Positions 1 to 5,587 of a stretch of DNA of 5,606 bases are shown here, one piece after another. A program made the position numbers and the translations under genes. How positions within the stretch are numbered: position 1 is the first letter of the stretch; each line of letters begins with the position of its first letter. The stretch is from positions 1 to 5,606 of the forward strand of contig CAJOPV010000160.1 of assembly GCA_905236495.1 (NCBI GenBank), given 5' to 3'. This stretch comes from an uncultured Christensenellaceae bacterium. Its GTDB lineage: Bacteria > Bacillota > Clostridia > Christensenellales > Aristaeellaceae. The notes under the pieces were generated by a model that saw only the letters and a list, made by a program, of their open reading frames with translations, was not told the DNA's origin and made no database searches.

Positions 1-1
1 G

Positions 2-613
2 GGCCGCCAGACCGCGGGGCGGGGGAGGCTGGGCCGCCGGTTCGTATCCCCGGAAGGGGGGCTGTACCTGAGCCTGCTGGCGTCTCCGCCGGAGGGCGGC
101 GGGCCGGAGGCGGTCACCCTGCTTTCCGCCGTGGCGGTGTGCCGGGCCATCGAGGAAATGACCCCCTTAAAGACCCGGATCAAATGGGTCAACGATATCT
201 TCGTGGGGAATAAAAAGGTATCCGGCATCCTGGCGGAAAGGATCGAGGCGGGGGTCATCGTCGGCATCGGGGTGAACCTGCAAACGCCCCCCGGAGGCTT
301 TCCCCCGGAGGCGGGCATTGCCGGGGCCCTGGACGTGCCGGCGGACGCAAACGCCCTGGCGGGGCGCATCGCCGCGCTGATCTTCAAAGGGCTGGAAGCG
401 CCCAATGATCCCGCCATCCTTTCCGAATACCGCCAAAGGATGTTTTTGACCGGGCAACGGGTAAGCTATCAGGAGGCGGGGCGGGAATACCGCGGGCTGG
501 TGCTGGGCGTATCCCCGGACGGGGGCCTGATCGTTTCCCGGGACGGGGAAGAAAGGGTGCTCCGCAGCGGGGAAGTGACGGTGGGAAGTCACCTCGTCTC
601 CCGCCTGGAATAG
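2..613 (+). CDS. birA: Biotin--[acetyl-CoA-carboxylase] ligase, 5'-truncated by window edge
   Basis: This enzyme activates biotin with ATP to biotinyl-5'-AMP and transfers it to the acceptor lysine of biotin carboxyl carrier proteins. The reading frame is open from base 2, giving 203 visible residues with no start codon in the window. The catalytic domain shows the adenylate-binding loop GRGRLG (visible residues 6-11), KWVND (61-65; the family usually has KWPND) and KVSGILAE (72-79), whose Lys72 matches the catalytic lysine region of E. coli BirA. A GIGVNL strand follows. The last roughly 50 residues form the small C-terminal SH3-like domain. By comparison with E. coli, about 60 residues are missing if the enzyme is monofunctional, or about 110 if it carries an N-terminal helix-turn-helix repressor domain. 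Whether it also acts as a regulator therefore cannot be judged. The 3' end overlaps the convergent queH. Confidence 0.96.
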   Translation, partial: GRQTAGRGRLGRRFVSPEGGLYLSLLASPPEGGGPEAVTLLSAVAVCRAIEEMTPLKTRIKWVNDIFVGNKKVSGILAERIEAGVIVGIGVNLQTPPGGFPPEAGIAGALDVPADANALAGRIAALIFKGLEAPNDPAILSEYRQRMFLTGQRVSYQEAGREYRGLVLGVSPDGGLIVSRDGEERVLRSGEVTVGSHLVSRLE

Positions 614-1191
614 AGGCAGCCGCAGTAATCCTGGCGGTACAGCCCGTATTCCTTGGATAATTGCAGGGAACGCAGATACCCGTTCTTCTTCTTGAAATCC
701 GCCGTCAGGTATTTGACGCCGTACTTTTCCCCGGCGGATAGGCCGATGCGGTTGATATTTTCCGCGTTTTTGTGGGGGCTTACCGACAGCGTGGTGGTAA
801 AGTATTCAAAGCCCCCCTCCCCGGCTCGCCGGGCGGTCTCGTTCAGCCGCAGGGCGAAGCAGGCAAGGCATCTTTCCCCTCCCTCCGGCGCGTCCGCCAT
901 GCCTTCCGCAAAGGCGGAAAAGGCGGCGTGATCCCACCCGCAGGGCAGAAGGGCCACCTCCCCGGGCAGCAGGGAAAGCAGCCGCTTTTGCTCCGAGAGC
1001 CGATGCAGGTATTCCGCTTCCGGCTCGATATTGGGGTTATAATACAAAAGCGTCACGGCAAAATGGGCCGTCAGCCTTTCCAGCACCGCGCTGGAGCAGG
1101 GGCCGCAGCAGCTATGCAGCAGAAGCGTGGGGCGGCGGCCCGAGAGACGGGCGATTTCCGCCTCCATTTCCGCCTGATAGTTTGGTTTCAT
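589..1191 (-). CDS. queH: Epoxyqueuosine reductase QueH
   Basis: QueH (formerly DUF208) catalyses the last step of queuosine synthesis, reducing epoxyqueuosine to queuosine at the wobble base of GUN-anticodon tRNAs. It replaces the unrelated cobalamin enzyme QueG. The 200-residue protein is complete and of normal size. It opens with LLLHSCCGPCSS (Cys28, Cys29, Cys32), followed by YYNPNIEP, a CLAC pair (Cys108, Cys111), the FTTTLSVSPHKN segment and a C-terminal YCGCLYS (Cys190, Cys192). These cysteines fit the known iron-sulfur and iron metallocentre of the family, and no expected cysteine motif is missing. The ATG start is supported by GGAGG (minus strand, 1200-1204) eight bases upstream. The gene is convergent with birA and divergent from the FRG gene, so it is probably transcribed alone. 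No promoter was recognised; it must lie inside the FRG coding sequence. Confidence 0.97.
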   Translation of the reverse strand: MKPNYQAEMEAEIARLSGRRPTLLLHSCCGPCSSAVLERLTAHFAVTLLYYNPNIEPEAEYLHRLSEQKRLLSLLPGEVALLPCGWDHAAFSAFAEGMADAPEGGERCLACFALRLNETARRAGEGGFEYFTTTLSVSPHKNAENINRIGLSAGEKYGVKYLTADFKKKNGYLRSLQLSKEYGLYRQDYCGCLYSRRETR

Positions 1192-1226
1192 GGGTTTTTC
1201 CTCCGTATGAAAGGGGTGCCGAAGGC
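1192..1226. promoter_or_regulatory. 35-bp divergent gap between queH and the FRG gene, holding both ribosome binding sites
   Basis: This gap is too short for two separate promoters. It holds the queH Shine-Dalgarno GGAGG (minus strand, 1200-1204) and, for the FRG gene, AAAGGGG (plus strand, about 1210-1216) ten bases before the ATG at 1227. A small hairpin, GTGCC-GAA-GGCAT (1216-1228, one G-U pair), would take in the A and U of the FRG start codon. The FRG frame stays open upstream to a TTG at 1182, but that site lacks a ribosome binding site and lies inside queH. The ATG at 1227 is therefore preferred. Confidence 0.6.
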
Positions 1227-2069
1227 ATGCACGAAACGGTGATCCACAGCTGGGACGAATTGCAGTCCGCCATTTTTCAGGGGGTGTGGGACGAAAGCAT
1301 CCTGCGCTACCGGGACAACAGCGTCTATCGGGGCATGGCGGATAAGGACTGGGGCCTGATGCCCTCCTTAAACCGGGTGTGCGCCCACGACCTGACGCTG
1401 GAAAGGCAGATGCTGCGCTCCTTCAAAAAGTACGGGTACGCGGACTTGAAAACGGTATCGTCCTTCTGGCAGCTGCTGGCGATGGCCCAGCAGTTCGGCC
1501 TTCCCACCCGCTTGCTGGATTGGACCTATTCCCCCCTGGTGGCGGCCCACTTCGCCACCGAGGATCAGGAGACCTACGATCGGGACGGCATCATCTGGTG
1601 CGCCCGGATCGATGAAATCAACCGCCAATTGCCCGATCACCTCAAGGAGATGCTGCGGGCGGAGCGGGGCAACATCTTCACCATGGAGATGATGGACCGG
1701 GTGGGTGAAGGGTTCGACGCGCTGGGGCGGATCTCCTCCCATCCCTTCGCCCTGTTTTTTGAGCCCGCCAGCGCCGTGAACCGCATCGCCAATCAGTACG
1801 CCCTCTTTTCCGTATGCAGCGACGCCGCCATCTGCATCAACGATATCGCCGACGCGGACGCCTGCTTCAGAAAAATCATCATTCCCGCCGAAGTGAAGCT
1901 GGAGATCCGGGATAAACTGGATTACATCAATATTTCCGAACGCATGATCTATCCGGGGCTGGACGGCATCTGCAAATGGATCACCCGGCGTTACGCCGCC
2001 CTGGGCCCCCGGTACAACGGCCTCCGCCAGCCGGACGAAAAGGAAGGAGCCGCCCATGCTGTTTTTTGA
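1227..2069 (+). CDS. FRG domain-containing protein, function unknown
   Basis: A 280-residue soluble protein with no signal peptide or membrane segment, spanned almost entirely by one FRG domain. The defining N-terminal motif appears as YRG (34-36), followed by the W..MPSLNR stretch (42-50). The strongest family signature is GLPTRLLDWT (91-100) followed by SPLVAAHFA (102-110). In the second half come RIANQYALFSV and a C-terminal ISERMIYPGLDG segment, the usual closing part of the domain. From memory, many relatives have a His at the position of Gln89, just before FGLPTR. The domain has no established biochemical activity, so I assign none. The downstream aldolase start lies 14 bp inside this gene, so the two are probably co-transcribed and translationally coupled. 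The ATG at 1227 was chosen over an upstream in-frame TTG because of its ribosome binding site and because it avoids queH. Confidence 0.88.
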   Translation: MHETVIHSWDELQSAIFQGVWDESILRYRDNSVYRGMADKDWGLMPSLNRVCAHDLTLERQMLRSFKKYGYADLKTVSSFWQLLAMAQQFGLPTRLLDWTYSPLVAAHFATEDQETYDRDGIIWCARIDEINRQLPDHLKEMLRAERGNIFTMEMMDRVGEGFDALGRISSHPFALFFEPASAVNRIANQYALFSVCSDAAICINDIADADACFRKIIIPAEVKLEIRDKLDYINISERMIYPGLDGICKWITRRYAALGPRYNGLRQPDEKEGAAHAVF

Positions 2070-3099
2070 AAACGATTATTCCGAAGGGGCCCATCCCCGG
2101 GTGCTGCAAAGCCTGCTGGAAACCAACCTGACCCCCCAGCCCGGCTACGGAGAGGACGGCTTCACCGCCGCCGCCCGGGAAAAGATCCGCGCCGCCTGCC
2201 AGTGCCCTCAGGCGGACGTATATTTCATTGCCGGGGGCACCCAGGCCAATATGACCGTGATCCGCGCCTATCTCCACCCCACGGAAGGGGTCGTCGCGGC
2301 GGACACGGGCCATATCGCCTGCCACGAGGCGGGGGCCGTGGAAAGCACGGGGCATAAGGTGCTGACGGTGCCGGGCCATGAAGGCAAGATGGACGCCGGG
2401 GACCTGGAAAACCTCCTCAAAGCCTTTTACGCCGATCCCAACCATGCCCACATGGTATGGCCCGGCATGGCGTATATTTCCCATCCCACGGAATACGGCA
2501 CCCTCTATACCGCGGAAGAATTGACCGGCCTTTCCCAGGTCTGCGCCGCGTACAAAATCCCCCTGTATGTGGACGGGGCCCGGCTGGGCTACGGCCTTAT
2601 GAGCCGGGGAACGGACGTGACGCTGCCTGTGCTTTCCGCGGTCTGCGATTGCTTCACCGTCGGGGGCACCAAAGTGGGGGCCCTGTGCGGGGAGGCGCTG
2701 GTATTTCCGAAGGGCGCGCCCCGGCGGTTTTTCACCCAGGTGAAGCAGGGCGGGGCGCTGCTGGCGAAGGGAAGGCTGCTGGGCGCGCAGTTCGACGCCC
2801 TGTTTACGGAGGATTTATATTTTGAAATCAGCCGCCACGCCGATGCGATGGCGGAAAAAATGAAACGGGGCATCGCGGCCCTGGGGTATCCCCTCTATCT
2901 GGACTCCCCCACCAATCAGCAGTTCCTGGTGCTGACGGAGGGCCAGCTTCAGCGCATCGGGCGGCGGGTCAGGTTTTCTTACTGGGAAAGGCTGAACGAA
3001 ACCAGCTCGGTGGTGCGTTTCGCCGTCAGCTGGGCCACCACGGAGGAGCAGGTGGATGCGCTGCTGCAGGTGCTGAAAGAGGAAAAAGAAGCGGAATAA
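2056..3099 (+). CDS. ltaE: Low-specificity L-threonine aldolase family PLP enzyme
   Basis: A fold-type I PLP enzyme of the threonine aldolase / beta-eliminating lyase family, expected to cleave L-threonine or L-allo-threonine to glycine and acetaldehyde in the cytoplasm. Its 347 residues match the family length. Visible signatures are the N-terminal FENDYSEGAHP, the phosphate-binding GGTQAN (60-65), His86 in DTGHIACHE (expected to stack on the PLP ring), VDGARLG with Asp173 and Arg176, and GGTKVGALCGE, in which Lys206 is the predicted Schiff-base lysine. All key residues are present. GGAG (2046-2049) lies six bases before the ATG. The start overlaps the FRG gene by 14 bp and udk follows after 20 bp, which suggests one transcript. 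True substrate range (threonine, allo-threonine, phenylserine or another beta-hydroxy amino acid) cannot be read from sequence. Confidence 0.93.
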   Translation: MLFFENDYSEGAHPRVLQSLLETNLTPQPGYGEDGFTAAAREKIRAACQCPQADVYFIAGGTQANMTVIRAYLHPTEGVVAADTGHIACHEAGAVESTGHKVLTVPGHEGKMDAGDLENLLKAFYADPNHAHMVWPGMAYISHPTEYGTLYTAEELTGLSQVCAAYKIPLYVDGARLGYGLMSRGTDVTLPVLSAVCDCFTVGGTKVGALCGEALVFPKGAPRRFFTQVKQGGALLAKGRLLGAQFDALFTEDLYFEISRHADAMAEKMKRGIAALGYPLYLDSPTNQQFLVLTEGQLQRIGRRVRFSYWERLNETSSVVRFAVSWATTEEQVDALLQVLKEEKEAE

Positions 3100-3119
3100 G
3101 GGAAAGGGGCGTACGAAGG

Positions 3120-3734
3120 ATGCTGTTCATCGGGATCTGCGGGGCCAGCGGCTCGGGGAAAACCACCCTGGCGCGGGAGCTGGTGCGGGATATCGGGGCG
3201 GATTGCGTGGTGCTGAACCAGGATGCCTATTACCTGGATCATCCGGGCCTGACCTATGAGGAAAGGGCAAAGCTCAATTACGACGAGCCGGGCATCTTCG
3301 ACCACGACCTGCTGTATCAGGACGTATGCGCCTTGCTTTCGGGCAAACCCATCACCCGGAAGGCCTACGATTTTACCGAGCACCGCCGGGCGGATACCGA
3401 GGAGATCATTTTTCCCGCCCAGGTGGTGATTTTAGAGGGCATTCACGCCTTCTACGATGAACGGCTCCGGGACCTTATGTTCCTCAAGCTCTATATCAAC
3501 GTGGAGCCGGATATCTGCCTTCTGCGCCGCATCTCCCGGGATATCAAGAAGCGGGGCCGGCAGATCGACAGCATCGCCGCCCAGTACTTATCCACCGTCA
3601 AGCCCATGTACGATCTTTATATCCGCAATTATATCCACGATGCAGACGTGGTGGTGATGAAGGGCGGGAAGGAGACCCGTATCGTGCCCATCCTGGCGGG
3701 ATACGTGCAAAGCACCCTCCGCAGGGCCGATTGA
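3120..3734 (+). CDS. udk: Uridine kinase (uridine/cytidine kinase family)
   Basis: Predicted to phosphorylate uridine and cytidine to UMP and CMP in pyrimidine salvage. The 204-residue protein has the Walker A loop GASGSGKT (8-15), then NQDAYY with Asp35 as likely catalytic base. NYDEPGIFD (53-61) corresponds to the usual NFDHPDAFD motif, with Glu in place of the common His. YDFTEHRR (84-91) is the nucleoside-binding region, VILEGIHAF (104-112) the Walker B-like strand, and RRISRDIKKRGR (137-148) the arginine-rich lid. GGAAAGGGG (3101-3109) sits ten bases before the ATG. The gene follows the aldolase gene after 20 bp, and its TGA stop forms part of the -35 box of the uxaC promoter. No terminator separates it from uxaC. 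The variant motif leaves some chance of another nucleoside substrate within the PRK/uridine kinase family. Confidence 0.92.
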   Translation: MLFIGICGASGSGKTTLARELVRDIGADCVVLNQDAYYLDHPGLTYEERAKLNYDEPGIFDHDLLYQDVCALLSGKPITRKAYDFTEHRRADTEEIIFPAQVVILEGIHAFYDERLRDLMFLKLYINVEPDICLLRRISRDIKKRGRQIDSIAAQYLSTVKPMYDLYIRNYIHDADVVVMKGGKETRIVPILAGYVQSTLRRAD

Positions 3735-3759
3735 CTTTTCCTCACGCCCGCCGTATAAT
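3731..3759 (+). promoter_or_regulatory. Sigma-A (sigma-70 type) promoter of uxaC
   Basis: The -35 box TTGACT (3731-3736) and a perfect -10 box TATAAT (3754-3759) are separated by exactly 17 bp, close to the vegetative consensus. Transcription would start near 3766, leaving a leader of about 26 nt before the uxaC ATG. The -35 box contains the udk stop codon. No palindromic operator and no clear catabolite-responsive (cre) site is visible between the promoter and uxaC, so regulation cannot be inferred from this short stretch. Confidence 0.85.
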
Positions 3760-3775
3760 GGACCCAATGAAAAAC

Positions 3776-3783
3776 AAAGGAGG
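3776..3783 (+). promoter_or_regulatory. Strong ribosome binding site of uxaC
   Basis: AAAGGAGG is close to a perfect match to the anti-Shine-Dalgarno sequence. It is eight bases from the ATG at 3792 and twenty from the next in-frame ATG at 3804, so it decides for the upstream start. Confidence 0.85.
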
Positions 3784-3791
3784 CCCCTGCT

Positions 3792-5192
3792 ATGCTCCCT
3801 TTCATGGATGAAAATTTCCTTTTATCCACCGATACGGCCCGCACGCTGTATCACGAAGCGGCAAAGGATATGCCCATCATCGACTATCACTGCCATCTTT
3901 CCCCCAGGGAAATCGCCCAAAACATCAAATTTGAAAATATTTCTCACCTGATGCTGGGGGGCGACCACTACAAGTGGCGGGCCATGCTGTCCTGGGGCGT
4001 GGATGAAAAGCTGATCCGGGGGGACGGCGATCCCAGAGAAAAATTCATCGCCTACGCCGAGGCCCTCTCCCACGCCATCGGCAATCCCCTGTATCACTGG
4101 ACGCATCTGGAGCTGCAGCGGGTGTTCGGCATTTACGAGCCCCTGACGAAGGACAGCGCGGGCCGCATCTACGATCAGGCCAGCGAAATGCTCCAGGGGA
4201 ACGATTTCCGCGCCCAAGCCCTCATCGATAAATTCAACGTGGATTACCTGTGCACCACCGACGACCCCGTCGATGATCTGCACTTCCACCAGTTCATCGC
4301 CGCCGAAGGCGATCTGAAGGCCCGGGTGCTGCCCGCCTTCCGCCCGGATAAGGCCTTGAATATCGACCGGGCGGGGTTCGTAGAATACATCCAGCAGTTA
4401 TCCCGGGTGGCGGGGATGGAGATTCACTCCACCGCCGACGTGCTCACCGCCCTGGAGCGCCGGGTGGAATACTTCCACGCCTGCGGCGCCCGGGTCTCCG
4501 ACCACGCGCTGGATACCGTGCCCTGGGGCGAGCCCAGCTTCAAGCAGGCGGATAAGGCCTTCCAGGCCGCCATGGCAGGGGAGGAAATGAAGCAAAAGCA
4601 CATCGACAGCTACCGCACCGTGATCCTGGCGGGGCTGGGCGCCATGTACGCCCAGCGGGGCTGGGTGCAGCAGTATCACATCGGCGCCATGCGGAATAAC
4701 AATACCGCCATGTTCCGCCGCTACGGCCCCGACGTGGGCTTTGATTCCATCATCGATCAGCCCATCGCCTATAACCTGTCCCGCCTGATGGATTTGCAGG
4801 ACAGCCAGGGCCAGCTGCCCAAGACCATCCTCTATACCCTCAACCCCGCCGCCAACGCCGCCATCGGCACCATGCTGGGCAATTTCCAGCAAAGCGGCGT
4901 GAAGGGCAAGATTCAGTACGGCTCCGCCTGGTGGTTCCTGGATCAGCGGGACGGCATGGAGGAACAGATGCGCACCCTGGCGAACCTGGGCGTGCTGGGG
5001 GCCTTCGTGGGCATGCTCACCGACAGCCGCTCCTTCATCAGTTACCCCCGCCACGAGTATTTCCGCCGTATCCTGTGCAACCTCATCGGCAAATGGGTAG
5101 AAAACGGCGAATACCCCAGCGATATGGAATTCCTCAAGGGCCTGGTGCGGGATATCAGCTATAACAACGCCAAGGATTACTTCGGCATCTGA
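3792..5192 (+). CDS. uxaC: Glucuronate isomerase (uronate isomerase)
   Basis: UxaC interconverts D-glucuronate with D-fructuronate and D-galacturonate with D-tagaturonate, the entry step of hexuronate catabolism towards 2-keto-3-deoxygluconate. The 466-residue protein has the normal family length. It belongs to the amidohydrolase-type TIM-barrel superfamily, and the N-terminal DYHCHLSP carries the metal-binding pair His33 and His35. Further hallmarks in order are HWTHLELQRVFGI, CTTDDP, LPAFRPDKALN, HIGAMRNNNT with FRRYGPDVGFDSI, IQYGSAWWF, and near the C-terminus TDSRSFISYPRHEYFRRILC. No key segment is missing. The start is set by AGGAGG eight bases upstream, and the gene has its own strong promoter after udk. 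Companion genes (uxaB/uxuB, uxaA/uxuA, kdgK, kdgA, a transporter) are not in the window, so uxaC stands alone here. It points to use of host or plant uronic acids. Confidence 0.98.
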   Translation: MLPFMDENFLLSTDTARTLYHEAAKDMPIIDYHCHLSPREIAQNIKFENISHLMLGGDHYKWRAMLSWGVDEKLIRGDGDPREKFIAYAEALSHAIGNPLYHWTHLELQRVFGIYEPLTKDSAGRIYDQASEMLQGNDFRAQALIDKFNVDYLCTTDDPVDDLHFHQFIAAEGDLKARVLPAFRPDKALNIDRAGFVEYIQQLSRVAGMEIHSTADVLTALERRVEYFHACGARVSDHALDTVPWGEPSFKQADKAFQAAMAGEEMKQKHIDSYRTVILAGLGAMYAQRGWVQQYHIGAMRNNNTAMFRRYGPDVGFDSIIDQPIAYNLSRLMDLQDSQGQLPKTILYTLNPAANAAIGTMLGNFQQSGVKGKIQYGSAWWFLDQRDGMEEQMRTLANLGVLGAFVGMLTDSRSFISYPRHEYFRRILCNLIGKWVENGEYPSDMEFLKGLVRDISYNNAKDYFGI

Positions 5193-5209
5193 TCGGCCCA
5201 ATGCAAAAC

Positions 5210-5239
5210 GCCCGCAGGGGAACGATCTTCCCGGCGGGC
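5210..5239. terminator. GC-rich hairpin 17 bases after uxaC stop, possible terminator
   Basis: GCCCGC (5210-5215) pairs with GCGGGC (5234-5239), and inside it GGGAA (5218-5222) pairs with TTCCC (5228-5232) around a CGATC loop. On the plus strand no T-run follows the stem. On the minus strand the stem is followed by GTTTTGC. The site is therefore a better intrinsic terminator for transcripts arriving from the right than for uxaC itself. It may also act simply as a 3' mRNA-stabilising hairpin. Confidence 0.5.
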
Positions 5240-5286
5240 CAGAGCATCGACAAAGCCGATGGGTTGCATCCATTTTGCTGTAAGAT

Positions 5287-5320
5287 GAGCGTTTCCGGGT
5301 ATTTGTGCCCGGAAACGCTC
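5287..5320. repeat. Perfect 13-bp inverted repeat, possible uxaC transcription terminator
   Basis: GAGCGTTTCCGGG (5287-5299) is the exact reverse complement of 5308-5320, with an 8-base TATTTGTG loop. A stem this long is well beyond chance. It lies 94 bases after the uxaC stop. The plus-strand flank is TATTTACGG, only a poor U-tract, so termination efficiency is uncertain. The minus-strand flank is no better. Confidence 0.6.
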
Positions 5321-5347
5321 TATTTACGGTCGCAAATTGATATCGGA

Positions 5348-5437
5348 AGCAGTCATGCTCACTGCTCCTCGGACCGGGAGACCCGGCCCTGCGGATGAAC
5401 GTCGAAAGGACTGCGATCCTTTCGAGCTATCCCGAGG
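5348..5437 (+). ncRNA. Candidate structured RNA with a three-way junction
   Basis: Hairpin AGCAGT/ACTGCT (5348-5353 with 5361-5366) comes first. CCTCGG (5367-5372) then pairs perfectly with CCGAGG (5432-5437), closing a junction with two hairpins: CCGGG-AGA-CCCGG (5374-5386) and the 9-bp perfect TCGAAAGGA/TCCTTTCGA (5402-5410 with 5417-5425, loop CTGCGA). The hairpin loop bases TGCGA (5412-5416) could pair with TCGCA at 5330-5334 as a pseudoknot. Unpaired junction strands include GCGGATGAACG. Nested perfect stems plus a long-range stem suggest a folded RNA. Strand is uncertain because stems read on both, and plus is inferred from the hairpin order. I do not recognise the class; possibilities are a 5' leader or a mobile-element guide RNA. 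Confidence 0.4.
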
Positions 5438-5451
5438 TTTATGGATGGTCT

Positions 5452-5493
5452 AAGGCTTCCCCTGGAGGCGAAGGCCGGAGAGGCGGCCTTTCT
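5452..5493 (+). promoter_or_regulatory. Overlapping alternative hairpins, attenuator-like
   Basis: AAGGCCG (5471-5477) pairs perfectly with CGGCCTT (5484-5490) around GAGAGG and is followed by TTTCT, a weak terminator-like tail. The same bases can instead pair upstream: GGCTTC (5454-5459) with GAAGGCC (5470-5476, one bulged G). A second copy of AAGGC (5452-5456) also competes for GCCTT (5486-5490). Such exclusive pairings are typical of attenuators, but the U-tract is short. Confidence 0.3.
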
Positions 5494-5567
5494 GCCGTAT
5501 TAATAATGAAACAGTATTGCTTATTGCTCCACCAATTTATTCATGAATTGAGATGCGGGATGAGAAA

Positions 5568-5587
5568 TCGTTCCAGACAAGGAACGA
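5568..5587. repeat. 7-bp perfect hairpin near right edge
   Basis: TCGTTCC (5568-5574) pairs with GGAACGA (5581-5587) around AGACAA. It lacks a following T-run. It lies in the leader of any gene that begins just past the window edge. Confidence 0.35.

Noticed and set aside
1038..1043. TATAAT inside queH as a promoter of the FRG gene
   Set aside because: It has no acceptable -35 box at 16-18 bp, and it encodes the conserved YYNPN part of QueH, which explains the bases.
1182..1226. Upstream in-frame TTG start for the FRG protein
   Set aside because: It lacks a Shine-Dalgarno sequence and overlaps the queH start. The ATG at 1227 has AAAGGGG at a suitable distance.
1368..2057. Minus-strand open frame (229 codons) opposite the FRG gene
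   Set aside because: The FRG frame has recognisable domain motifs. The antisense frame has none and no ribosome binding site.
4398..5273. Long minus-strand open frame (291 codons) opposite uxaC
   Set aside because: It is antisense to a full, strongly conserved uxaC. The translation is low-complexity (Gly, His, Val, Ala rich), as expected for the shadow of GC-rich codons.
5287..5320. Group II intron domain V (34 bases starting with GAGC)
   Set aside because: It lacks the AGC triad, the bulge and the GNRA loop of domain V. It is a fully paired stem with an 8-base loop.
5371..5386. Guanidine-I (ykkC) riboswitch, because of CCGGGAGA
   Set aside because: Only this short string resembles the consensus. 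The other conserved segments are missing, and the string is explained by a simple hairpin.
5201..5398. 65-codon open frame after uxaC
   Set aside because: It runs through two strong hairpins, lacks a ribosome binding site and gives a protein with no recognisable features.
5391..5410. Hammerhead ribozyme core (GATGA followed by CGAAA)
   Set aside because: The invariant CUGAUGA is absent (it reads GCGGATGA), and the CGAAA lies within a 9-bp stem rather than in the junction.
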